Assembly: GCF_900112575.1 (NCBI RefSeq)
Contig: NZ_FOMH01000004.1
Span: forward strand, 95,066-159,065
DNA length: 64,000 nt
Direction of reading: 5' to 3'
Origin: Flavobacterium phragmitis
GTDB taxonomy: Bacteria; Bacteroidota; Bacteroidia; Flavobacteriales; Flavobacteriaceae
Shown: positions 8,131 to 15,655 of the stretch, in pieces
Layout: each line of letters begins with the position of its first letter
Position numbering within the stretch: the first letter of the stretch is position 1
Translations under genes and position numbers: made by a program
The notes under the pieces: generated by a model
The model's input: only the letters and a program-made list of their open reading frames with translations
What the model was told of the DNA's origin: nothing
Databases searched by the model: none

Positions 8131-8231
8131 ATTCAGAGCGTTATAAAAGTCTTTTGAGTATCTTCGCTTATTATAGCACAATAAAGACATTTTGTCTTTA
8201 AATTTCAAAGAATAAAATTCCAAATTCCAAA

Positions 8232-9095
8232 ATGAAAAAGTATCCCATTTATAGTGTTCAGAATTTCAGTTGTAATGATATTCATCGCGATTTTTATGTG
8301 AATACTTTTAAAGAACATTTAAAAAGTCACAGTTTTGTCGAAGAACCACATCGTCATGATTCGTATTTAATGGTCTTTTTTACCAAAGGTTCTGGATTGC
8401 ATGAAGTCGATTTTGATCAATTCGAAATCAAAAGAGGAAGTTTGTTTGTGCTACAGCCTGGGCAGATGCATCATTGGAATTTGTCTGAAGATATTGAAGG
8501 TTTTGTAATTATCTTTTCGCAGGAATTGTACAATCTGTATTTCGGACAGAAAAAAATCAACGATTACAACTTTTACCATTCCATTCAAAACCGACCTGAA
8601 ATGGTTTTTGAAGAAAAGGAAATTCCCAAAATCCTTCCATATTTCGATTTGCTGATTCAGGAAAATAACCAAGATAATAAATATCAATTAGACAAATTAC
8701 TGAATTTGTTGGATTGCATTCATATCGAAGTAGCGAGAAAATATGGAGAAACCTATTCGCATCAAACACATTCATATAATATCAAAATCAACAAGTTTGA
8801 ATCGCTTTTAGAAGAATATTTCAGAACTCAAAAATTGCCTTCGTTTTATGCAGAAAAGCTAAATATTACACTAAAACATTTAAACAGAATCTGCAACGAA
8901 ATTCTACAAAAAACAGCCACAGAAGTAATTACAGATCGTGTAATTCTAGAAATAAAAAGAATGCTGATTGACAAACAATTGGCGGTGAATGAAGTTGCAT
9001 TCAAAGTAGGCTACGAAGATTATTCCTATTTCTCCCGCTTCTTCAAAAAACAAACCGGAATCTCGCCAACAGAATTTAGAAACACAGTACGTTGA
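8232..9095 (+). CDS. AraC-family transcriptional regulator
   Basis: This 287-residue DNA-binding protein has an N-terminal cupin-like sensing domain with EPHRHDSYLMVFF and GSLFVLQPGQMHHW, the usual AraC_binding pattern. The C-terminal double helix-turn-helix covers about residues 185-287. It ends with VAFKVGYEDYSYFSRFFKKQTGISPTEFR, the strongest AraC signature. The effector is unknown. The ATG directly follows a short AAATTCC repeat (8214-8231). Downstream lie nested palindromes and a YceI gene on the other strand. No promoter consensus is evident. Confidence 0.92.
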   Translation: MKKYPIYSVQNFSCNDIHRDFYVNTFKEHLKSHSFVEEPHRHDSYLMVFFTKGSGLHEVDFDQFEIKRGSLFVLQPGQMHHWNLSEDIEGFVIIFSQELYNLYFGQKKINDYNFYHSIQNRPEMVFEEKEIPKILPYFDLLIQENNQDNKYQLDKLLNLLDCIHIEVARKYGETYSHQTHSYNIKINKFESLLEEYFRTQKLPSFYAEKLNITLKHLNRICNEILQKTATEVITDRVILEIKRMLIDKQLAVNEVAFKVGYEDYSYFSRFFKKQTGISPTEFRNTVR

Positions 9096-9106
9096 TTTTT
9101 TTTTTA

Positions 9107-9263
9107 GCCACGAATTACACGAATTTCCACGAATTATTATTTTATTTTTTGCCACAGATTAAAAGGATTATTTGGATTTTAAATCTGTGAAAATCTTTTT
9201 AATCTGTGGCAAAAATTTTCGGCGTGAGAGAAAAAATTTGTGGAAATTCGTGTAATTCGTGGC
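9107..9263. repeat. Nested inverted repeat: CACGAATT arms outside, CACAGATT arms inside
   Basis: The outer arms (GCCACGAATTACACGAATTT from 9107 and its near-complement ending at 9263) enclose a second palindrome at 9151-9210. The inner arms are GCCACAGATTAAAAGGATT and its partner ending in AATCTGTGGC. Both arms are built from 8-10 bp units. The reverse nesting order is seen at 9976-10120. It may also stop transcription from the AraC gene. Confidence 0.9.
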
Positions 9264-9267
9264 AAAC

Positions 9268-9294
9268 AAAAAGCCCTGCAAAATGCAGGGCTTC
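9268..9294 (-). terminator. Terminator for the YceI gene
   Basis: AAGCCCTGCA pairs with TGCAGGGCTT around a 3-nt loop. On the minus strand it is followed by TTTTTG and lies 36 nt after the YceI stop codon. Confidence 0.85.
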
Positions 9295-9328
9295 AATAAC
9301 CAACCAATTAAATCTAAAACCAAATAGA

Positions 9329-9862
9329 TTAGGCTTGTTTTACAAATTGTAATTCAATATTCAAACGAACTTCTTCGCCTACTAAAACACCACCAGTTTC
9401 AAGAGCTGAGTTCCAGTTTAAACCCCAATCTTTACGATTAATTTTTCCTTCTATGCTTAAACCAACTTTAGTATTTCCCCAAGGATCAGTCATGATACCG
9501 CTAAATTCTACAGGAAATTTAACAGATTTAGAAACGCCTTTGATAGTTAAATCTCCAGTTAATTCATAATCTCCATCATCAATTTTTTTGAAAGATGAAG
9601 CTTTGAAAGTTAATTTTGGATTGTTTTCTGCATCAAAGAAATCAGCACTTCTTAAGTGTCCGTCTCTGTCTGCATTTGCAGTATCGATAGAAGCGATATC
9701 GCCAGAAAATTCGATTGCTGCATTTTCGAAATCATTTCCTTCTGTAGTAATTGTAGCGTCGTAAGTTCCAAATTTTCCTGAAACATTAGTAAACATCATG
9801 TGTTTAACTTTAAAACCAATTTCTGAGTGAGTTGGGTCAATTGACCATTTTGTAGTTGCCAT
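9329..9862 (-). CDS. YceI-family lipid-binding protein, cytoplasmic form
   Basis: This 177-residue protein matches the YceI beta-barrel family, whose members bind polyisoprenoid or similar lipid chains. It starts with WSIDPTHSEIGFKVKHMMF and contains FSGDIASIDTANADRDGHLRS plus the DFFDAENNP loop, all typical. The end (NSALETGGVLVGEEVRLNIE) is also a family signature. It has no signal peptide, unlike the YceI proteins at 56.5 and 57.4 kb. Its promoter (CCGTAACTTTG) has a 16-bp dyad 22 nt upstream, shared with the pirin gene. Co-control suggests a common stress or redox role, which is inference. Confidence 0.93.
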   Translation of the reverse strand: MATTKWSIDPTHSEIGFKVKHMMFTNVSGKFGTYDATITTEGNDFENAAIEFSGDIASIDTANADRDGHLRSADFFDAENNPKLTFKASSFKKIDDGDYELTGDLTIKGVSKSVKFPVEFSGIMTDPWGNTKVGLSIEGKINRKDWGLNWNSALETGGVLVGEEVRLNIELQFVKQA

Positions 9863-9906
9863 AATTTTATTTTTTTTAATAATTAATTTGTTTCATTTTG
9901 ATAAGA

Positions 9907-9914
9907 CAAAGTTA
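9907..9914 (-). promoter_or_regulatory. Promoter -7 box TAACTTTG for YceI
   Basis: Exact TAnnTTTG match on the minus strand, preceded by CCG as at the pirin promoter. It lies 45 nt before the start codon. Confidence 0.65.
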
Positions 9915-9936
9915 CGGTGACAGTTGTCCTGGAGCA

Positions 9937-9952
9937 CTTAACCTAGATTAAG
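9937..9952. promoter_or_regulatory. Operator-like dyad CTTAACCTAGATTAAG upstream of YceI
   Basis: This 16-bp imperfect palindrome lies 22 nt upstream of the -7 box. The pirin promoter has the exact reverse complement at 11319-11334 with the same 22-nt gap and the same AGCA next to it. The binding protein is unknown. Confidence 0.7.
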
Positions 9953-9975
9953 AAATAAAAAATGTGATTTTTTTT

Positions 9976-10120
9976 GCCACAGATTACACGGATTAAAAGG
10001 ATTAAAAAAGATATTGCCACTAATTACACGAATTTCCACTAATTTTAATTCAACTTATTTCGTGGAAATTCGTGTAATTAGTGGCGAATAAAAATCACTT
10101 TAATCCGTGTAATCTGTGGC
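9976..10120. repeat. Nested inverted repeat: CACAGATT arms outside, CACTAATT arms inside
   Basis: Outer arms GCCACAGATTACACGGATTA and a partner ending AATCTGTGGC enclose an inner palindrome at 10016-10085 with arms GCCACTAATTACACGAATTT. The inner family is the outer family at 9107-9263, so the nesting order is swapped. Confidence 0.9.
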
Positions 10121-10140
10121 GAAAAAACTATCCATAAAGC

Positions 10141-10371
10141 TTAGCTTTTGTTATTCATATAAAATGTCAGCGCACCAGACGGACATTTGTTAACAGTTGA
10201 AATTATTTTCTCAGTTGTAGAGTGCTCTGGAGTAATCCAAGGTTTTTCTTTTGGACGAAAAACATCCGGATTGTTTTTGACACAATTGGCCGAATGTATG
10301 CATTTTCCAGATTGCCAAACAATCGTTACTTCGCCGTTTGTATATTCTTTAGTTAGGTTATTTGGATTCAT
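10141..10371 (-). CDS. Divergent 4Fe-4S mono-cluster ferredoxin-like protein
   Basis: This 76-residue protein matches the Fer4_19 / YjdI type. It has WQSGKCIHSANCVKNNPDVF with two cysteines and a later KCPSGAL cysteine, followed by a short strand. Such proteins bind a single 4Fe-4S cluster and are probably small electron carriers. I place the start at the Met at 10371 (MNPNNLTKEYTNGEV), where family members usually begin. An ORF extension to 10422 adds 17 atypical residues. It sits between the co-regulated YceI and pirin genes, but I see no copy of their operator in front of it. Confidence 0.85.
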   Translation of the reverse strand: MNPNNLTKEYTNGEVTIVWQSGKCIHSANCVKNNPDVFRPKEKPWITPEHSTTEKIISTVNKCPSGALTFYMNNKS

Positions 10372-10469
10372 TATCGAAAATTTTAAATAGTTAGTTTTAA
10401 ATGAATTAAGACCAATTTTCATCTAATAAAAATACGTTTTCTTTTTGAGTTTCGATGAAATTTGGACAA

Positions 10470-10516
10470 AAAAAGAAACGATAATAAGCTGAAAATCAAC
10501 TTAAATATCGTTTCTA
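10470..10516 (-). terminator. Terminator for the pirin gene
   Basis: AGAAACGATA (10474-10483) pairs with TATCGTTTCT (10506-10515). On the minus strand a T-rich run follows, 27 nt after the pirin stop. Confidence 0.8.
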
Positions 10517-10542
10517 AAAAAAATATTAATTGTAATCTTGAA

Positions 10543-11259
10543 TTAGTAATTCATCGGAATATCCATTAATAAAAATTCAGCGTCTGTATTGGCTTTAATA
10601 GTTAAAGTGTCAGTTCCTGAAATTCCAACCGCATCACGAGAATTCAATTCTTGACCGTTGATGGTTACATTTCCTTTTAAAACGAAAGCATAAACTCCGT
10701 TTCCTTCTTTTTTGATTTTATATTCTGTTGCGATTCCGGCGTCAAAATTCCCCATGTTGAACCAAGCATCTTGGTGAATCCAAACACCTTCGTCGTCTGC
10801 ATTTGGAGATAAAACCTGAGACAATTTGTTATGTCTGTCGGCAACATCCAAAGTGATTTGCTGATAACGTGGTGTAACATTTCTTTTGTTTGGAAACAAC
10901 CAAATCTGCAACAATTTAGTCTGCTGATCTGCATTTGGGTTAAATTCACTATGCTGAATTCCGGTTCCGGCACTCATTACCTGAATATCACCATTTTTGA
11001 TGATTTCAGTATTTCCCATACTGTCTTTGTGGGCCAAATCACCTTCTAGCGGAATTGTAATGATTTCCATATTATCGTGCGGATGCGTTCCGAAACCCAT
11101 TCCTGCAGCAATCGTATCATCATTCAAAACACGAAGCGCTCCAAACTGAATTCTATCCGGATTGTACCAGCTCGCAAAACTAAAACTATGATAAGCGTTC
11201 AACCATCCGTGATTTGCATTTCCTCTTGATTCTGCTTTGTGCAATACTATATTTTCCAT
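10543..11259 (-). CDS. Pirin-family bicupin protein
   Basis: This 238-residue protein has the pirin start (RGNANHGWLNAYHSFSFASWYNP) and the first cupin motif GFGTHPHDNMEIITIPLEG with the His/His/Glu metal ligands, then QVMSAGTGIQHSEFN. The second cupin is degenerate. Known members are metal-binding cytosolic proteins, some with quercetin 2,3-dioxygenase activity; the physiological role in bacteria is usually unclear. The upstream promoter CCGTATCTTTG and the CTTAATCTAGGTTAAG dyad match those of the YceI gene at 9329, which points to shared control. It ends at a strong terminator. Confidence 0.93.
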   Translation of the reverse strand: MENIVLHKAESRGNANHGWLNAYHSFSFASWYNPDRIQFGALRVLNDDTIAAGMGFGTHPHDNMEIITIPLEGDLAHKDSMGNTEIIKNGDIQVMSAGTGIQHSEFNPNADQQTKLLQIWLFPNKRNVTPRYQQITLDVADRHNKLSQVLSPNADDEGVWIHQDAWFNMGNFDAGIATEYKIKKEGNGVYAFVLKGNVTINGQELNSRDAVGISGTDTLTIKANTDAEFLLMDIPMNY

Positions 11260-11288
11260 GATTTGTCCTTTCTTTTATTTTTATAGTA

Positions 11289-11296
11289 CAAAGATA
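11289..11296 (-). promoter_or_regulatory. Promoter -7 box TATCTTTG for pirin
   Basis: Exact TAnnTTTG match on the minus strand, preceded by CCG, 30 nt before the start codon. Confidence 0.65.
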
Positions 11297-11318
11297 CGGC
11301 CGATGTATACGAAAAGCA

Positions 11319-11334
11319 CTTAATCTAGGTTAAG
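11319..11334. promoter_or_regulatory. Operator-like dyad CTTAATCTAGGTTAAG upstream of pirin
   Basis: This is the exact reverse complement of the dyad at 9937-9952, again 22 nt upstream of the -7 box. The two downstream genes are not homologous, so common descent does not explain the match. Confidence 0.7.
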
Positions 11335-11340
11335 AAAAGA

Positions 11341-11371
11341 TTCTGAGGTTCTAAGATGCTGAGGTTCTAAG
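11341..11371. repeat. Degenerate 8-bp-period repeat (CTGAGGTT/CTAAGATG)
   Basis: About four units of the 8-bp type CTRAGRTK follow each other before a T-run. The unit matches the arrays at 1-56 and around 53 kb. Confidence 0.7.
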
Positions 11372-11406
11372 TTTTTTTTGAAGCAGAGATTTTGGTTTTC
11401 AAAAGA

Positions 11407-11486
11407 CGTTCAGTCCCGCTATCCGTTTCAATCTTTTGTGGTGAACCCCACCACAAAAGGATTTCCACTTCTATCGGGGCTAAACG
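11407..11486 (-). ncRNA. Candidate structured RNA / dispersed element, copy 1 (Flavo-1-like)
   Basis: Read on the minus strand, CGTTTAG and CTGAACG form an outer helix around GATAGAAGTGGAAATCC, a long GTGGTG...CACCAC hairpin, and CGGATAGCGGGAC. The fixed blocks GATAGmAGTGGAAA and GATAGCsSGA recur at 19424-19509 and 23484-23573 with different hairpins. The pattern reminds me of the Flavobacterium Flavo-1 RNA motif, but I cannot run the covariance model. Confidence 0.5.
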
Positions 11487-11547
11487 AGAATTTTTTGTTT
11501 TCAAAAGAAGTTGTATTTATGATTGATCACAAAGTATGGCCGTGTAG

Positions 11548-11641
11548 TTTGTCATTCCGAGGAACGAGGAATCTCCACAAGAAGCTCCGTATAGTATGTC
11601 GACAATCTTTGTGGAGATTCCTCGTTCCTCAGAATGACAAA
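11548..11641. repeat. Long hairpin repeat (GTCATTCCGAGGAACGAG), copy A
   Basis: Arms of about 33 nt (1 mismatch) enclose about 28 nt. The core (ACAAAGATTG...CGGAG on the minus strand) is the reverse-oriented version of the core in copies at 19278-19381 and 38132-38243. Confidence 0.88.
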
Positions 11642-11669
11642 TAGGGCGTGATAAAAGGATAGAGCTTAA

Positions 11670-12029
11670 TTATTTAATCCTAACCAATTTCCCCTTTCCA
11701 ACCACTTCATCAAGATAATTCGCAACAAGGCTTTGCTTGTCATGCATAAAAAAAGGAATAGTATCTTTTACAATCTGATCTTTTGGAATGCTGATAATCA
11801 AATCGGTATTAATAAAATTATCCAATAATATTACGTTGCCATAAGAAACTTTCCCTTTCGGCAGATATTTGTTATCAAAAGCAAAAACACTGTCCTTAAA
11901 AGTAATTTTATCTTTTAAGATATAAGCGTTATCGTCTTCAATCAAATAATTGTAACGGCCAGTAAGTTTCTCCGTTTTTTGGTTGAAGTTGATAAAAAAC
12001 AAGGTTATTAGTAAGGCAAAATATTTCAT
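11670..12029 (-). CDS. Small exported protein of unknown function
   Basis: The 119-residue product starts with a short hydrophobic signal-like segment (MKYFALLITLFFINF). The rest is a mix of strands and charged residues, with no motif I recognise. Cysteines are absent, so it is not a lipoprotein. It begins 6 nt after the RamB-like regulator stop and is probably cotranscribed with it. The role is unknown. Repeats lie immediately downstream and no ordinary terminator is visible. Confidence 0.6.
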   Translation of the reverse strand: MKYFALLITLFFINFNQKTEKLTGRYNYLIEDDNAYILKDKITFKDSVFAFDNKYLPKGKVSYGNVILLDNFINTDLIISIPKDQIVKDTIPFFMHDKQSLVANYLDEVVGKGKLVRIK

Positions 12030-12035
12030 GGCATT

Positions 12036-13517
12036 CTAACTATATTGATTCATAAACTGCTGTACAACTGCATCCGTGTTCTCATGGCGTTTCTTTCTTT
12101 CTAAAACAATTGGCGGAGCAGCTCTCTCTAAACAGTCTTTTACAGCACAAGTTTCGCAAGTTACACCAACAATTCGTTTTACCAAAGGTTTTCCATCAAT
12201 GAGCTTGAATTTCTTTTTCATTGTCGGATTAATCAAAATTCCAACCGAAATACTTCGAATAGTATCATGCAAAAAAGGATCTTTTGTGGCCGATGAAAAA
12301 ACTAAATATTCATTTCCACTATTGGCATAGCTGGATATTTGAGCATCAAAAAAATGAGCTTTATTTTGTTTAATCGCTTCATCAATTGTTTTGACCGAAA
12401 CCCATCTTCTGCAATAATGTTCGTTGGTTTCGTTTGCATGCGGTTCCTGCTGATGTGTAATGTGCAATTCTTTATTTATTTGGTAAAAATCAGAGCCAAT
12501 TTTATGTGATAAGCGTAAGAAGAATAAGTTTTTCAGCTGAAAATCTTTCGGCAATAAATTGGTCAATCGTTGATAAAAAGATTCTGGTGAAACTTCAAAA
12601 CTTTCTATTAAAGAAACAAATTCTTCCGGTTTCGGATTTTCATTTTCTAAAAAATGATTGATTTTATCTACAACCAATTTTCTCGGTAATAATAAAGCGC
12701 CGGCAAAATAAGAAGCATAAAAATTATTCAGAACCTGATCGAAATTGTCAAATTTAATCCAGCTAAACGTCAGCAGACGATCAGAAATCTTCATGTAATT
12801 ATAGGCAATTTCTTTAGCTAAAATAAAAGCTTTTTGCGGAGCATCAAGTTCGGTAGAAAGCAATAAAGTTTTGCTTTTTGGGACATAAATCGAACGCAAA
12901 TCATCTAAAGCTTCTTGGTCTGTAAAAGCAATTTCTTGAATTTTATATTCGTATTCTTCTTTTAAAATTGCTTCCAATTCTTCAATACTGATTTTAGAAT
13001 CCAAATTGATTTGAAATGATTTCGAAAACGCAATTACTTTTTCTTCTAAATCTTCAAAATAATTGCTGTGCGCTTCCTGATACGAACGCAAAGAAGCTAA
13101 AAAGAAACTTTCACGACTTAAATTATAATGTTGTGCAATTTCGATAATCGTACTAATAAAGGCATTGACTTTGGCGGGAGCATTAGCAATAATATCAATT
13201 AAATCCGCTTCCTGAATTCCGAAAAGCTCTAGCGGAATCTCTTTTAAAATTCCGGATTTTAAGATTTCGCCAATCGGAGCGAGGTTGTTATCTAGTTTTA
13301 AAGACACCATTTGGTCGTAAGTCACGTCCAAATGTTCGCATAAAAGCAAAATTTTATCTGTTTTGGGATATTTTTTTCCCTTTTCAATCTCGTTTAAATA
13401 CGATTTTGAAAGATTAGTCAATTTGGCCAAACCAAAAAGAGACAAGTTTTTTTGTGTGCGAACCTGTTTCATTTTTAGCCCAAAAATCAGCTTTATATAG
13501 TCTTTTTCGATATCCAT
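12036..13517 (-). CDS. XRE-family regulator of the RamB/ScfR type
   Basis: This 493-residue regulator has an N-terminal helix-turn-helix (residues 14-70; LAKLTNLSKSYLNEIEKGKKYPKTDKILLL). A middle region resembles IrrE/ImmA peptidase folds without an obvious HExxH. The C-terminal DUF2083 region has a cysteine cluster, GVTCETCAVKDCLERAAPP (C-x2-C-x4-C). That architecture is shared with RamB, which controls aceA/aceB in actinobacteria, and with ScfR-type acyl-CoA regulators. Here it is divergent from aceB, so control of the glyoxylate shunt in response to acetate or acyl-CoA is likely. A perfect palindrome sits in the shared intergenic region. Confidence 0.87.
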   Translation of the reverse strand: MDIEKDYIKLIFGLKMKQVRTQKNLSLFGLAKLTNLSKSYLNEIEKGKKYPKTDKILLLCEHLDVTYDQMVSLKLDNNLAPIGEILKSGILKEIPLELFGIQEADLIDIIANAPAKVNAFISTIIEIAQHYNLSRESFFLASLRSYQEAHSNYFEDLEEKVIAFSKSFQINLDSKISIEELEAILKEEYEYKIQEIAFTDQEALDDLRSIYVPKSKTLLLSTELDAPQKAFILAKEIAYNYMKISDRLLTFSWIKFDNFDQVLNNFYASYFAGALLLPRKLVVDKINHFLENENPKPEEFVSLIESFEVSPESFYQRLTNLLPKDFQLKNLFFLRLSHKIGSDFYQINKELHITHQQEPHANETNEHYCRRWVSVKTIDEAIKQNKAHFFDAQISSYANSGNEYLVFSSATKDPFLHDTIRSISVGILINPTMKKKFKLIDGKPLVKRIVGVTCETCAVKDCLERAAPPIVLERKKRHENTDAVVQQFMNQYS

Positions 13518-13521
13518 AATC

Positions 13522-13552
13522 CAAATGTAAGTAATATAAAAATAATCGCCAA
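13522..13552 (-). promoter_or_regulatory. Promoter of the RamB-like regulator
   Basis: The minus strand reads TTG (13550-13552), a 20-nt spacer, then TACATTTG (13522-13529), a full match to the TTG-N17-23-TAnnTTTG consensus. The box lies only 4 nt from the start codon, so the leader is very short. Confidence 0.65.
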
Positions 13553-13571
13553 AAAAATATTTTTAAAATTT

Positions 13572-13585
13572 AGCGAACGTTCGCT
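13572..13585. promoter_or_regulatory. Perfect palindrome AGCGAACGTTCGCT between regulator and aceB
   Basis: A 14-bp perfect dyad lies in the AT-rich divergent region, 20 nt upstream of the regulator -33 element and 142 nt before the aceB ATG. It is a strong candidate operator for the RamB-like protein. Confidence 0.6.
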
Positions 13586-13726
13586 TGTTTTGTAAAAAAC
13601 TTTTTTATAACATTGTATCGTTGAAACTTATTAATTATGAATTAGTTATGATTGATATGTTTTTAACGAAATGAAATAAAAAACAGAAAATCTGTTTTGT
13701 TAAATAAAAAATTAAAATCTGCAGCT

Positions 13727-15328
13727 ATGAAAAACCAATTAGAGATCACTGAAATGGCTATAGAATTCCTAGCCGACAAAAAGCTTGCTTATCCAAAAAT
13801 CTGGACAGAAGAAGCAACTGCGTTTATTATCGAATTGCATAAAAAATTCGAATCGCAAAGAAAATTACTGCTTTTACAAAGAGAACAGAAACAAGTCACT
13901 TTTGATCAGGGAATCATGCCGGTTTTTATTCCAGAAACCAAAAGCATCAGAGAAAGTAATTGGACAGCTGGAGAAATTCCCAAAGATTTATTAGATAGAA
14001 GAGTAGAAATTACTGGGCCAGTTGACCGAAAAATGATTATCAATGCTTTGAATTCGGGTGCTAAAACTTTTATGGCCGATTTTGAAGACAGCACATCACC
14101 AACTTGGCAAAACCTGATGGACGGCCAAATGAATTTGATTGATGCCGTTAACAAAACCATCACGTTTACGGATTTGGTGAAGCAGAAATCGTATCATTTA
14201 AACGAAAGAATCGCAACGCTGATTGTTCGTCCAAGAGGTTTGCATCTTCCTGAAAAACATGTTTTGATTGAAGGAAAAGAAATTTCGGGTTCTTTGGTAG
14301 ATTTTGGTTTATATGTTTTTCACAATCACAAAAAACTTTTAGAAAACAATTCAGGACCGTATTTCTACATTCCGAAATTGGAACATTATCTAGAAGCAAG
14401 ATGGTGGAATACTGTAATTGATTTTACAGAAGATTATCTAAATCTGAAACGAGGAACGATAAAAGTGACGGTTTTGATTGAAACCATAACGGCAAGTTTT
14501 CAGTTGGATGAAATCATTTATGAATTAAAAGAACATATCGTTGGCTTGAACTGCGGGCGTTGGGATTATATTTTCTCTTACATCAAAAAGTTTAGAAAAA
14601 ATCCAAAATTCATCGTTCCAGATCGTGATCAGGTAACTATGACTTCACCTTTTATGAATGCCTATTCAAATCTGGTAATTCAGAGATGTCATAAAAGAGG
14701 AATTCATGCAATTGGAGGAATGGCAGCTCAAATTCCGATTCGAAATAATGAAGAAGCAAATGCTATCGCTTTCTCAAAAGTAAAAACCGACAAAGAACGT
14801 GAAGTTCGAAACGGCCACGATGGAACTTGGGTGGCGCATCCGGATTTAGTTTCAATAGCAAAAGAGATTTTTGATAAAGGAATGCCAACTCCAAATCAGA
14901 TTCATGTTAAAAGAGAACATCGAAAAATCACAGAAGCAGATTTGATCGAACCGCCAATTGGATTAATCACAGAAAACGGCGTGAGAAAAAACATCAATGT
15001 AGCGGTTTTATATCTGGCTTCGTGGCTAAACGGACAAGGTGCGGCCGCTTTGCATAATTTGATGGAAGATGCGGCAACGGCTGAAATTTCAAGATCGCAA
15101 TTGTGGCAATGGCTTCAAAATAAAGTGATTTTAGATAATGGACGAAAATTAGATTTGACATATTATCATGAATTGGTTTTAGATGAATGCCAAAAAATCA
15201 AAGAAGAATTAGGAGAAGAAAATCACGAAAAACAGCAATTTCCATTAGCCGAAAAATTGCTGGAACGATTGGTTGTAAACCTGCATTTTGTGGATTTCCT
15301 TACGATTCCTTGCTACAAATATTTATAA
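13727..15328 (+). CDS. aceB: Malate synthase A
   Basis: AceB condenses glyoxylate with acetyl-CoA to malate in the glyoxylate shunt. The protein is 533 residues from the ATG at 13727 (MKNQLEIT), close to the usual length of about 530. The in-frame TTG at 13697 adds ten atypical residues and is less likely. Family motifs include FMADFEDSTSPTW, LIVRPRGLHLPEKH, CGRWDYIFSYIKKF and RNGHDGTWVAHPDL. The region RWDYIFS with the preceding acidic ligand is the Mg/glyoxylate site. It is followed by intergenic repeats and aceA; the repeat-filled gap of 327 nt means aceA may have its own promoter. Confidence 0.97.
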   Translation: MKNQLEITEMAIEFLADKKLAYPKIWTEEATAFIIELHKKFESQRKLLLLQREQKQVTFDQGIMPVFIPETKSIRESNWTAGEIPKDLLDRRVEITGPVDRKMIINALNSGAKTFMADFEDSTSPTWQNLMDGQMNLIDAVNKTITFTDLVKQKSYHLNERIATLIVRPRGLHLPEKHVLIEGKEISGSLVDFGLYVFHNHKKLLENNSGPYFYIPKLEHYLEARWWNTVIDFTEDYLNLKRGTIKVTVLIETITASFQLDEIIYELKEHIVGLNCGRWDYIFSYIKKFRKNPKFIVPDRDQVTMTSPFMNAYSNLVIQRCHKRGIHAIGGMAAQIPIRNNEEANAIAFSKVKTDKEREVRNGHDGTWVAHPDLVSIAKEIFDKGMPTPNQIHVKREHRKITEADLIEPPIGLITENGVRKNINVAVLYLASWLNGQGAAALHNLMEDAATAEISRSQLWQWLQNKVILDNGRKLDLTYYHELVLDECQKIKEELGEENHEKQQFPLAEKLLERLVVNLHFVDFLTIPCYKYL

Positions 15329-15330
15329 AA

Positions 15331-15405
15331 AAAATCTGCTTGATCTGCCAAATCTGCGAGCGAATAATTTTTTCCCGCAGATTTAGAAGATTAGGCAGAT
15401 AAAAT
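15331..15405. repeat. Inverted repeat of 9-bp ATCTGC units
   Basis: ATCTGCTTG, ATCTGCCAA and ATCTGCGAG follow each other on the left; GCAGATTTA, GAAGATTAG and GCAGAT on the right form the complement. It lies directly after aceB and may act as its terminator. Confidence 0.75.
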
Positions 15406-15423
15406 TTAGTCTTAAACAATTTA

Positions 15424-15570
15424 AACACATAGAAACATAGTTTTAGTATTTACATAAAAAAGGAAGAAGAAAAAAACTAGTTTTTCACACATAGTCCCGA
15501 TAGCTATCGGGATGTATTGAAACAAGTGAAACGCCTTTAACCGCAAAGCATAACTATGTCTCTATGTGTT
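15424..15570. repeat. Nested inverted repeat around CCCGATAGCTATCGGG
   Basis: Outer arms AACACATAGAAACATAGTT (15424-15442) and its partner (15552-15570) match at 18 of 19 positions. A perfect 18-bp palindrome, TCCCGATAGCTATCGGGA, lies at 15495-15512 inside them. Confidence 0.85.
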
Positions 15571-15655
15571 AAAAAAATAGGTCTAGTTAAAAACTGAACA
15601 CTTTTAGCTGTGTACTGAACACTATTACTTACTAACCAACTTAACTTTATCATTT

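Noticed and set aside
11378..11644. 88-residue plus-strand ORF
   Set aside because: It spans the candidate RNA and the long hairpin repeat and has no protein-like pattern; it is a shadow of repeat DNA.
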